A stretch of 64,000 bases of DNA from Clarkia xantiana subsp. parviflora (Eukaryota; Streptophyta; Magnoliopsida; Myrtales; Onagraceae). This document shows positions 43,582-53,221 of the stretch, piece after piece (the stretch's first letter is position 1; every line of letters begins with the position of its first letter). The DNA lies in NCBI GenBank assembly GCA_036873135.1, contig JAPTYO010000008.1, forward strand, positions 35,784,819-35,848,818, written 5' to 3'. The notes beneath the pieces were generated by a model. It was not told the origin of the DNA and ran no database searches. It saw only the letters and a list, made by a program, of their open reading frames with translations. The position numbers and the translations under genes were made by a program.

Positions 43582-45081
43582 GTGGATCATGGGGGCAACA
43601 ACATACAGTTAGGGCCATCATACAGGGACAAAGGCAAAAGCAAGGTAGACTACAATCCTCCACCCAACAAGAGGGGAACCATAAACATGATACACGGAGG
43701 AGTGGCATCAGGTGGCCCAACTGCTAATGCAAGGGAGGTCTACGCATCCAAATTGAGTTCAGTGCCAAGGTGGAGGAAAAGGCCACGAGAAGGAGAGGAG
43801 ATGAAGATTGAATTCTCGGAGAAGGACAAGAGCCACATTGTCTTCCCACATGACGATGCGTTAGTCATCACAATAGACATTGATAATTTTGATGTAAAGA
43901 GAATACTGGTAGATGGGGGCAGCTCGGCAGACCTCCTAAGCCTAAGGGTCCTAGAGGAAATAGGGAAAACGAAAGCAGACATCAAACCAGTCAACTTCCC
44001 TCTGGTTGGCTTCTCAGGGGCGACAAGTTACCCCCTGGGAATGATAACCTTGCCAGTGACCATGGGCCAAGGATGGACACAGCTGAAGGTGAACGTTAAC
44101 TTCTTGGTGGTTGAAAGCCTGGGAGCCTACAATGGGATCCTAGGAAGAACAACCATAAATCCATACGAAATCGTACCATCTACCGTACACCAGAAATTGA
44201 AGTACATCACTGAGAATGGAGTTGGAGAAGTCCTGGGTGTCCAGCGCACTGCAAGGCAGTGCTACGTCAATTCCATGAGACGCGGATCACACAGGACAGA
44301 CACAGTGGCAATGGTCATGGTAGGGACCGACCAAGACAACAAGAAGGTGATGAAGAGACAAAGGCAAACAAAGATGAAGAACGGAGTTGCACTCCGCCTG
44401 AGCAGGCTGTTTTTTCAAAGAATGGCTAAGAAGAGACACATGAGCAAGGCTGTAAAGGTAACAAGCTTACCTTGGCAACCAGAAAGCGCACAAGGAAAAA
44501 GAACAAGGGACTCCATCATAAGAGGCTTCCGACACATCGATGACATCAAGCAAATGCCGAGGGAGCCAATGTCAAGCTACTTCGAAAGGTTCTCCAGTTA
44601 TGGTGCCAACATGGACATCACAAGAAGGGAAGCCGTCAGAGCCTTCACTAGAAACATGCATCCAAACTCATTTGAAGCGTATGGAGGCCTTTATGAGATG
44701 GTCATGACAAGCACGATGAGAGAGCTCAAGGAAAAGCTAGACAAGGCGTTTGAAAAGGAGATGGAGCAACCGGAGGAAGTCCCGGAGAAAGAAAGAGAGA
44801 CTGATACACTGGAAGGAGGTGTAAATTTCAAATTCACACCCCTTACAGTTAGCACAGAAGAACTTTTTCAGAAGTACCTCAAGGAAGAGCTACCCACATG
44901 CAGAGAAGAGGGCAAGGCCTTCCTAGGAAGAGATGCACAGGGATGGTGTGAGTACCATGGGACCTGGGGGCATCAAACTAACAACTGCATGGTGCTAAAG
45001 ATAGAAGTGGAGGAGATTATTTACAACGGAGGCCTAAAGGAGTACGTGGCAACAGACAAGCCTACCACCCCATATCCTTAG
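43582..45081 (+). CDS. protease plus second Gag-like segment of element D
   Basis: Open frame of 499 codons in the same frame as Gag, right after the TAG. Residues about 95-215 are a retropepsin-type protease: VDGGSSADLL (about residue 110), FSGATSYPLG, YNGILGRTTINPYE. After a basic linker comes the second Gag-like part (about 285-495): VTSLPWQPES, SYFERFSSYGANM, RNMHPNSFEAYGGLYEMVM, RELKEKLDKAFEKE, and a second variant knuckle WCEYHGTWGHQTNNC followed by EEIIYNGGLKEYV. It ends where RT would begin in other Tat elements. The same arrangement is seen in B, so it is a family feature. The role of the second part is unknown; RNA packaging is a reasonable guess. Confidence 0.88.
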   Translation: MDHGGNNIQLGPSYRDKGKSKVDYNPPPNKRGTINMIHGGVASGGPTANAREVYASKLSSVPRWRKRPREGEEMKIEFSEKDKSHIVFPHDDALVITIDIDNFDVKRILVDGGSSADLLSLRVLEEIGKTKADIKPVNFPLVGFSGATSYPLGMITLPVTMGQGWTQLKVNVNFLVVESLGAYNGILGRTTINPYEIVPSTVHQKLKYITENGVGEVLGVQRTARQCYVNSMRRGSHRTDTVAMVMVGTDQDNKKVMKRQRQTKMKNGVALRLSRLFFQRMAKKRHMSKAVKVTSLPWQPESAQGKRTRDSIIRGFRHIDDIKQMPREPMSSYFERFSSYGANMDITRREAVRAFTRNMHPNSFEAYGGLYEMVMTSTMRELKEKLDKAFEKEMEQPEEVPEKERETDTLEGGVNFKFTPLTVSTEELFQKYLKEELPTCREEGKAFLGRDAQGWCEYHGTWGHQTNNCMVLKIEVEEIIYNGGLKEYVATDKPTTPYP

Positions 45082-45339
45082 TTTCATATTTAGCACTTTG
45101 CATGTTCAAGCATTCTAAGTTTTCCAAAAACAACTTTTGAGAAGGAGAACTCACAAAGTTACTCCAACTCTACAACTATCTTTGATTTCCACCAAAGGGT
45201 GCCTTGATCCACCCAAGGCATCCCATGTGTACATAAAGCCTTGAATGCTCCTAATGAAGTAGAGGTTACTCAAAAGTATTTTTTTAAAGAAGGAGACGAT
45301 ATAATCATTGAGTTATCCTTACACAGATATGACGTCAAG
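45082..45339 (+). other. element D 3' region after the sense ORF
   Basis: Non-coding; leads into the tandem array. Confidence 0.4.
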
Positions 45340-46480
45340 TCAACAACACCTTCAACGCCACCAAGAGCGTATCTTGAGAGTAGTTCTAAAAACTACGAAC
45401 CCTGTGCCCTCCGGGAGCCTATCCCGCGAACAGATTAGACGCCCCCAAGAGCGTATCTTGAGAGTAGTTTTTATACTACGACCTTCGACGCCCCCAAGAG
45501 CGTATCTTGAGAGTAGTTTTTATACTACGACCCTTGACGCCCCCAAGAGCGTATCTTGAGAGTAGTATTCATACTACGACCTTCGACGCCCCCAAGAGCG
45601 TATCTTGAGAGTAGTTTCTATACTACGACCTTCGACGCACCAAGAGCGTATCTTGAGAGTGGTTTCCAAAAACTACAAATTTCGACGCCCCCAAGAGCGT
45701 ATCTTGAGAGTAGTTTCTAAAACTACGACCTTCGACGCCCCCAGGAGCGTATCTTGAGGTAGATTTGCAACCTACCAGATTCGACGCCCCCAAGAGCGTA
45801 TCTTGAGGTAGATTTCAAACTACCAGATTCGACGCCCCCAAGAGCGTATCTTGAGGTAGATTTCAAACTACCAGCTTCGACGCCCACCTAGAGCGTATCT
45901 TTGGTCTAACTACTGGTGCCCTCCGGGAGCGTATCTCGTGAACAGTTTCGACGCCCACCAAGAGCGTATCTTTGGTCTAACTACTGGTGCCCTCCGGGAG
46001 CGTATCTCGCGAACAGTTTCAACGCCCACCTAGAGCGTATCTTTGGTCTAACTACTGGTGCCCTCCGGGAGCGTATCTCGCGAACAGTTTCAACGCCCAC
46101 CAAGAGCGTATCTTTGGTCTAACTACTGGTGCCCTCCGGGAGCGTATCTCGCAAACAGTTTCGACGCCCACCAAGAGCGTATCTTTGGTCTAACTACTGG
46201 TGCCCTCCGGGAGCGTATCTCGCGAACAGTTTCAACGCCCACCTAGAGCGTATCTTTGGTCTAACTACTGGTGCCCTCCGGGAGCGAATCTCGCAAACAG
46301 TTTCGACGCCCACCAAGAGCGTATCTTTGGTCTAACTACTGGTGCCCTCCGGGAGCGTATCTCGCGAACAGTTTCGACGCCCACCAAGAGCGTATCTTTG
46401 GTCTAACTACTGGTGCCCTCCGGGAGCGTATCTCGTGAACAGTATTCAACGCCCACCAAGAGCGTATCTTTGGTCTAGAA
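45340..46480. repeat. tandem array between convergent genes of element D
   Basis: Two related sub-arrays. First (about 45350-45900): roughly ten units of about 50-55 bp with CCCCCAAGAGCGTATCTTGAG. Second (about 45890-46480): eight units of exactly 71 bp that combine CCACCAAGAGCGTATCTTTG with CCTCCGGGAGCGTATCTCGC. The latter half resembles the reverse complement of the repeat in B (CCTTCCGAGAGCCTATCTCG). The repeated ORFs (MPSGSVSREQ...) are frames through the array, not genes. Confidence 0.92.
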
Positions 46481-46860
46481 ACACCATACATACCATTCAA
46501 AGGGTATCAAAAGATCATTACACCATACTAAGAAGGATCCCATGAGAAAGTAATTTAAAAGTAAAGTGCTATGAATAACACATAATGTTTTTTCTTGATG
46601 AAATAGCAGGTATGGCATGAAGGAAAACACAAAAGAAGGATAAGTAAAGGAAATACACCAAGAGAAGAGTCCATAATCAAAAGAGTACGTACAAAAGCAT
46701 ACGAAGTACCCATGAAAAAGCAAGTGAACCACACAGCCAACGACACAATACGAAAAATGAAAGCAACACAAAATCCCACAGCAACCCCAAAAGATACTCA
46801 ACCCATCAAAGGGGAGAAAGAGTATGGTCTTATATACAAAGATAGAAAGATGTCAATACA
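46481..46860 (-). other. 3' flank of the element D antisense gene
   Basis: Non-coding sequence downstream (minus strand) of the stop codon at 46861. ORFs on the minus strand here are rich in aromatic residues and not conserved with B. Confidence 0.4.
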
Positions 46861-47868
46861 TCAACCAGAGCCCTCTGGGGAGTCACCCTGACCCCCTGAG
46901 GCCGAACCACCAGCAGAGATTGAGGAAGAGGAGGAAGAGTCCGAAGTGTCAATATCCACAGGCGTAGCATCCACCTGTGTAGGGGCAGGCTCGTCTGCAA
47001 CAACAGCCTGACCCCTAAGGACAGCCATGTAACCAGTAGCGTACGGTCCAAAATCACCAAGATCGCCAACCGGAAACTGAGGATCAATGCGAAAAATATG
47101 ATCGACGAGATACTCACCAAACTGGTTCTTCTCTTGAGTAAGCCGCACACTGTAGTCAGCAGTAAAGGCAGAGGAAGCCTTGTACTCAGACACTGCGACA
47201 GTCCTCTCCTCTGCCCGACACCTTGCCTCTAATTTCCGCAACTCCTCAGAATGGAGTGAAGATGCGACCTCAGCCTCCCGGTGTAAGCTACCTACGGTAG
47301 TCTCAAGTAAGGACACTTGGTCCCTGAGCTCCTGCATCTTCAGATCGGATAGGCGGGCCTTCTCAGTAGCAGTGGCAAGCTCTGCCTTTAGGGACACCTG
47401 GCTGTCCTCAAGAGCCTTCTTCTCGTCGGATAGCTCGAGCACAAGGGATGACATATTCACCATGTCAGACATACCCTGAAAATTTAAACAAGAGATGAGT
47501 AACTGGAAAAGCAACCACATGAAAGTAAAAAGGAGAAAGCAAGGAACCACTCACAGGCACATATGGGGATAGTTCACCCTGAACGAAGCGCCGGGTCTCC
47601 CCAGGAGACTTAGGCTGAGCAGCACGATCGCCAGGAGGGATGGCACCGCGAACCACACGGATACCAACCTCCGGAGTACGCAAGGAAGACCCGCTATCAA
47701 GGTGGAACTCCTTCAACCCAGCAAAAGGAGTCCACTCGGACCTAACGATATCCTCGTCAGTAAGGCGCGTGAAATACTTCCGACTCAAAGCCGGAGGCCC
47801 ACCTATACAAACAAAGCAAGATAAAGAAAGATAAAAACATAGAAGCATCAATGACAGGGAGGAGATAC

Positions 47869-50341
47869 TATATTTGATCAATCGTTTACCATCTTCCATT
47901 TTGAAGTTCAAGTCACCCATGGAGGTACTATATGGAGTGGTGCCTTCTATCAATCACTTGAGGATCATTGGGTGCCTATGCTTCGTTACAAGGTTGAACA
48001 ATTCAGATAAATTTAGCCCAAGAGCTGAACCTGCCATTCATATGGGGTATTCTACTTCTCAAAAAGGATACCTTGTGATGAACATCTCAAATTCAACCTT
48101 CCAAGTATCTCGTGATGTTGTTTTCCATGAGAACATCTTCCCTTTCAGCATGTCTAAGGAGGAGTTGAAGGCTTTGATTCCATCTTGTTTGGGAGTCAAG
48201 CAACACATTGAAGAGTTCTCACCTGAGAATTCCAACTCCTTTGAGGAGGTCCTTCCTCCAATCATTGATCCACCACAAGCACATCCTCCTGTTATTGAAG
48301 TCGTACAACCTCAACCTCCCATTGTTGAAGTTCCTCAGCCACCTATTCTAAGGAGGAGTTCAAGGATTGCTCAACTTCAAAATAGACCTCCCATTGTTGA
48401 AGTTCCTCAGCCACCTATTCTACGGAGGAGTGCAAGGATTGCTCAACTTCAAAATAGAGTCAATTCCAATGTCACTTTTGGAATGGAGAATTTTGTCTCT
48501 TATGATCACTTGGGTCCACAATTCAAATGCTTCTTGGCTGCCATTGACAAGATCAAGGAGCCCAGTACTTACAAGCAAGCTGTTAAAGACCCCAATTGGA
48601 TTGTGGCTATGAAAGAAGAGATCAAGGCTCTCCAAGATAACAAGACATGGGAGTTGGTTGAGCTCCCACAAGGAAAATCAACAATTGGCTGCAAATGGGT
48701 GTTCAAAGTTAAATACAATTCAGATGGCTCTATTGAGAGATACAAAGCAAGACTAGTTGCTAAGGGCTTCACCCAAGTTGAAGGCACTGATTTCAATGAG
48801 ACATTTTCACCAGTTGTCAAAATGGACACAGTAAGGATAGTTCTAGCCATGGCTGCAGCTAAATCTTGGGGATTATTTCACATGGATGTAAACAATGCAT
48901 TTCTTCAAGGTGATCTCTCTGAAGAAGTGTACATGGACATCCCTCAAGGTTTTGACCCATACAAGCCTCTTGATGGGTCTCCTAAGCGTGTGTGCAAACT
49001 TGTCAAGTCTCTTTATGGCCTCAAGCAAGCATCAAGACAATGGAATATCAAACTCACTCAGACTTTGATGAAGAATGGATACAAGCAAAGTGTGTCTGAT
49101 CATTCCTTGTTCAGCAAGATTCAAGGGGAGGACAAAGTGTTCTTACTTATCTATGTTGATGACTTGCTCATTACAGGTTCCAATGCCAAAATGATTGATC
49201 AACTGAAGTGTACTCTACAAAAACACTTCAAGCTAAAAGACTTGGGGGACTTGAGATATTTTTTGGGCCTAGAGATTGCAAGATCAAATCAAGGGCTTGT
49301 GATCAACCAAAGGAAGTATGCATTGGAACTAATTGAAGAGGCTGGTCTAGGGGCTGCTAGGCCAACTGAAACACCAATGGAATTCAATGTGAAGCTTACT
49401 ACTTGTGAGTTTGATGAGGCTACCAAGTCAAACACTGATGATGTTCCTTTGGAGGATGCAACTTCCTATAGAAGATTGATTGGGAAGCTACTCTATTTGA
49501 CAATGACATGTCCAGACATTAGCTTCTCAGTCCAAAGGCTTAGTCAATTCGTTAACAAACCAAAGAAATCACACTATGATGCTGCTATAAGAGTCATCAA
49601 ATACATCAAGGGCAGCCCGGGGCAAGGTTTGATATATCCTTCCAACAACAACCTCAAGTTAAGCTTATATTGTGACTCTGATTGGGCTGCTTGTCCATTT
49701 AGTAGAAAATCAGTGAGTGCTTATTGTGTTAAGCTTGGGGCAGCCATGATTGGTTGGAAGGTCAAGAAACAAGATACTATTTCATTATCAAGTGCTGAGG
49801 CTGAGTATAGGTGCTTAAGAGTTTCCATTCAAGAAGCACTTTGGGTGAGTAGAATTCTAAAAGAGCTTGGTGTGCAAGTGAGCTTTCCAATCCCAATTCA
49901 CACGGATAGCCAAGCAGCTGTGAAGATTGCAAAGAATCCAATGTTCCATGAGCGTACCAAACACATTGAATTGGATTGCCACTTCACAAGACACCACATT
50001 GATTCAGGGATGATTGGTGTTCATTATGTTTCTTCCAAGGATCAAATTGCAGATCTATTGACAAAGGCCTTGGTCAAGAAGCAGCACTTAGCCTTATTGA
50101 GGCTATATGGGATAAAGGATGTTTTTCAAGAAAGAAAAGAAGAAGAAGAAAAGGATGGGAGAATATAGAAGTATGGTGCTTTCCATAGTGCCTACATAAT
50201 ATAATGCCTACAAGGTGCATACACCATATTGTACACCCGTGCTTTATCCCTTGTACATGTACTTAGTGTACTCCTTAGTTAGTCTATATATATTATACTT
50301 AGCTGATTGTAAACCCTAGTAATCAATGAAATATTATTACA
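47869..50341 (+). mobile_element. 5'-truncated copia fragment in element D intron
   Basis: Starts abruptly inside integrase coding sequence (codons for YLINRLPSSILKFKSP) and ends about 170 bp after the pol stop. There is no 5' LTR, primer site, gag or protease. The 3' part (50169-50341) looks like a transcript end (TATATATATTATACTT, then AATGAAATATTATTAC). I see no poly(A) run and could not identify a target duplication. Boundaries are set by comparison of the intron with that of B. Confidence 0.8.
47874..50168 (+). CDS. copia pol C-terminal part: integrase end, RT, RNase H
   Basis: Unbroken frame of 764 codons. Residues 1-100: integrase C-terminal region (SPMEVLYGVVPSINHLRIIG, GYSTSQKGYLV, SRDVVFHE). 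Residues about 145-195: a 24-residue tandem duplication (72 bp, 48315-48458) ending RIAQLQNR. From about 235: RT with WVFKVKYNSDGSIERYKARL, FHMDVNNAFLQGDL and intact YVDDLL (about residue 427). RNase H follows with LYCDSDWAAC, SLSSAEAEYR and HTDSQAA, then ADLLTKAL. All visible catalytic acids are present, so it is recent or was protected. The integrase catalytic core is absent. The first ATG is not a natural start; the frame is open from the junction. Confidence 0.9.
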   Translation: MINRLPSSILKFKSPMEVLYGVVPSINHLRIIGCLCFVTRLNNSDKFSPRAEPAIHMGYSTSQKGYLVMNISNSTFQVSRDVVFHENIFPFSMSKEELKALIPSCLGVKQHIEEFSPENSNSFEEVLPPIIDPPQAHPPVIEVVQPQPPIVEVPQPPILRRSSRIAQLQNRPPIVEVPQPPILRRSARIAQLQNRVNSNVTFGMENFVSYDHLGPQFKCFLAAIDKIKEPSTYKQAVKDPNWIVAMKEEIKALQDNKTWELVELPQGKSTIGCKWVFKVKYNSDGSIERYKARLVAKGFTQVEGTDFNETFSPVVKMDTVRIVLAMAAAKSWGLFHMDVNNAFLQGDLSEEVYMDIPQGFDPYKPLDGSPKRVCKLVKSLYGLKQASRQWNIKLTQTLMKNGYKQSVSDHSLFSKIQGEDKVFLLIYVDDLLITGSNAKMIDQLKCTLQKHFKLKDLGDLRYFLGLEIARSNQGLVINQRKYALELIEEAGLGAARPTETPMEFNVKLTTCEFDEATKSNTDDVPLEDATSYRRLIGKLLYLTMTCPDISFSVQRLSQFVNKPKKSHYDAAIRVIKYIKGSPGQGLIYPSNNNLKLSLYCDSDWAACPFSRKSVSAYCVKLGAAMIGWKVKKQDTISLSSAEAEYRCLRVSIQEALWVSRILKELGVQVSFPIPIHTDSQAAVKIAKNPMFHERTKHIELDCHFTRHHIDSGMIGVHYVSSKDQIADLLTKALVKKQHLALLRLYGIKDVFQERKEEEEKDGRI

Positions 50342-51740
50342 CCTTATAAGATCGAACCTGACGACCGTGCCCTCGGCTGGGGGGCAGGGGAACCACCACC
50401 AACAGGTCGCTTCCCTTTATCAGCTCGGGAAGGTGCCTCTTCGACCACCATCTCTTTGTCGCGAGACAGGGTCGGGGGACGAACAACAGGCGGAGGAGGA
50501 TCTGCAGCTTTCTTCCTCTTGACAGCCGAGGCCCCGGCCTCAGAGTCGGACCTCTGCGACTTGGACTTAGAAGGTCCAGAGCCCTTGCCTACGGAGACAA
50601 CCCTCTCGGTCACCAGGGGAGAGTGCCCTAACAATGCAAGGAAAACAAGATAAGAAAAACACAAGTACACCATAAAGAGGCAGAGAGAAGGAAGTATACC
50701 AGAGGCCCCAGCAGTTTTCCCAAGCATGGGAGACTTCTTCAGGACAGAGCTAGATGGAGCCCTCCTCTTGCTCAGATCGACCGGTGCCGCCTGCACGTTA
50801 TATGTTTTCCCGTGAAACCAACCTACAAGGAAAAAGCAGAAAGTAAATGCAGATGAGAAGACTAAGTAACATACCGAACCCCCGGAGTCAGGAGTCAAAC
50901 TGATCCCTGCTTCATAAAGATCCGTCTCAGTCACTAAGGACACAGGGCAATATGACTGGGTCCTGTTGCTCTCATAGATGGCCTTCATAGTCTCTAAATC
51001 CGCAGAAGAGAACTCCCCGAAGGCAGGCCAGCCGTCTGACCGATCCTCATTCAAGACTGACCAAGTAACATACCGATCCGTAATGAAGAAATAATGTTTG
51101 GCCCAGTGGCTCGCTGAGTTGTCGCTCCGGGCCACGAAGCGAAGAGAAGTATTCCACTCGACCCCACTCAACCCGAAGTCAGCAAACTGGGATCTTTGAG
51201 GGATGGATGTCGAGTTACAAAACTCACAAAGCCTACCTTCCTTTGATATTGGAATCGATAGAAGCAGCGGAACAAAACCAGTGAGTACTTCCAAGAGTAC
51301 CAGTGGCATAACACCCGGAAGCCCACCCAGATACGGATAGCACTAGGAGCAAGGTTCACAGGGGAGATCCTAAAGAACCTACTCAATTCTACAAGATCAT
51401 TGCAATAAGGCAGCCGCAATCCAAATCGAATCTGGGAAGGGTAAACAACGACCTTCCCCCTGGGAGGCTCTGTCACCGTCTGGCGGGTATTCCCCAAGGA
51501 GGGGAGGAAAGGATATAGAGGCTCATCTAAGGGGCAGATATCACCTAAAGTAACGTGCTCGTTATAATCAGACCTAGTCAGGTGGTTCTCCGACAAAGCA
51601 GCGAGACCTAAGTCAAAGGTAGCAGGAAATCCCAAAGTTCGAATCAAGTTTCGACTAACACCCCGGCTCAGTTGCGACACTAAGCTAATGACAGGAAAGG
51701 AAGTAATGCGACGAATAGAAGAGAAGAGAAACTTACTCAT

Positions 51741-53221
51741 CCTTCGAAGGATGTAACGCCTTTGCAGAGTCTGCGTGCGAGGACACCACCAGGAATACAG
51801 TACCTACCACGGCATGATAGATGTAAAAACAAGAAAATTTCCGAAAAACCGGGAGTACCCCGGTACTCGACCAACAACAACAACCAAAGATTCGAAGACA
51901 TCCAACAAAGGTAACAAACATGCGCCAAGGACACTACGACAACCAAATCGGACAATTTTGTCCGAACCAAAAGTCGGCTCTCGGGCAAAATTACAATTAC
52001 GCCCTCCAACGGAAATCAACACACAAATGGCGCCTCGACATCAAATTCAAAACGGGAATAATCTAATCGGACAAGAAACTATCTCCGGACGACCGGCCAA
52101 ATTTTTTTTCCGCAAATCCACGACTAGCTACGGCTATCCACGGCAATCACATATTCAATCAAGTATCGGCAATCGAGTATCGGCAATTCAAAAATCAACA
52201 TTTCACGCGGTAACGAGAAGGAAAAGAGTGGACCTTTGGAAAACCCGACCCGATATGATAAACGGGTCCGGAAATCGAACTTCGAAGTTGGCCGGAATCA
52301 GCCCCTCGCCAGAGCCTCGATTCTGTCACCGCCGGAGCCGAGCTGCGCCTATCCCCGCCTGTCCCGCCGCCGTGGCCGCCCGTCGAAGCTACAGAAGCCC
52401 TCGCCGTCGCGAATGGCGATCCCCGTCGCCTCAGCCGTACTCCGCACCGCCGTTGGCCGCCGTCCGCCTGGGGTCGCGTCGTCGTCTCCGGCTGAATCTT
52501 CTCGCGCCGCTGTCCCGCATGAGCTGCTGGTCGGAATTGCTGGTTCCTCACCGGAATTTTGGCCGGCCCCCCTCCCTTGGTGTGCAAGAATGCCTCCCTT
52601 GGTCTCCAAGTGTGAGGAAAAAGGAAAAAGATGACAATGGTGGCTAAGTGAGGTAATTTCTTAACTCCTCTATATATTTGAAAAGGTGTAGGGTTTTTTA
52701 AAGTGACATAATCACAACCCTCCATTTAAAATTAGATGAGATCTAAGGGTTAAAGGAAAACTATCATCTTTACCTCCCTTAGACTATGGTTGGGCATATC
52801 TCCACTCAAGTTAACATCCCATGAGTTTATTTTTAAGCATCCCATACTTAGAAAAATTTTAGACCAAAATTAAATTTTTCTCCACTTAGACAAATCCCGG
52901 CATGAAATTGAAGTATGAATCGCTTAGCTGTATTCGTATTGCATCCCTATGCGAGCGTGTATTTTTCGAGTATACGCCCGTAGCAAGGATAGATTTATTA
53001 TTTCCACCTCAGACGGACGCATGCTTGGGCACGTGTCCGTGCTATTCTGACGTTTACAATTCCTCTATCTTATAAGGCAGGGGGCAGAGTCAGAGGCACA
53101 CATCCATGGGTAAGTAAGCATTCAGACAAAAAGGTAAAATCCCGGCTTCAAATTGCGCGTGTCATACCATCCTAAAATAGAGTCAATCAAGGGTCAGGCC
53201 ATTGGTTGACTCGGGGGCATG
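51741..53221 (-). other. element D antisense leader, upstream region and 3' internal end
   Basis: Mirrors 9332-10827 of B. From right to left: LTR-proximal end with polypurine tract CTCGGGGGCATG (to 53221), AT-rich upstream DNA, a TATA-like stretch (52671-52680), a GC-rich leader exon (about 52240-52660) and an intron ending just before 51780. ORFs in the GC-rich part on both strands are not conserved with B. Confidence 0.5.
52671..52680 (-). promoter_or_regulatory. TATA-like box of the element D antisense gene
   Basis: Minus strand CAAATATATA, 15-25 bp downstream of an AAAACCCTACACC block that is also upstream of the TATAAAA of B (9895). Confidence 0.35.

Larger units (their letters stand above)
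46861..51740 (-). pseudogene. antisense ORF of element D, Transposase_28-like, copia insert in intron
   Basis: Spliced gene on the minus strand. Exons by comparison with B: 51740-50875, 50822-50700, 50627-50358, 47802-47555, 47475-46861, all with GT...AG borders. Exon 1 begins MSKFLFSSIRRI and carries CPLDEPLYPFLPSLG, LRLPYCNDLVELSRFF, LAPSAIRIWVGF and YSLVLFRCFYRFQYQ. The last exon encodes a coiled coil (LSDEKKALEDSQVSLKAEL...) and a serine-rich acidic tail. It is nearly intact: I see one frameshift in exon 1 near 51180. A 2.47-kb copia fragment sits inside intron 3 without touching an exon. Family known from Tat-type elements; molecular function not established. Confidence 0.75.

Noticed and set aside
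45890..46480. Regularly spaced 71-bp repeats resembling a CRISPR array
   Set aside because: The whole 71-bp unit is repeated with no unique spacers, and the setting is a plant retrotransposon.
45916..46545. Series of nearly identical 60-70-codon ORFs (MPSGSVSREQ...)
   Set aside because: They are the same frame through successive repeat units; not multiples of three in period and without a start context.
47869..50341. Copia RT as the missing pol of element D
   Set aside because: It is a copia (not gypsy) enzyme, in an intron of the opposed gene, truncated at 5'. B lacks any counterpart.
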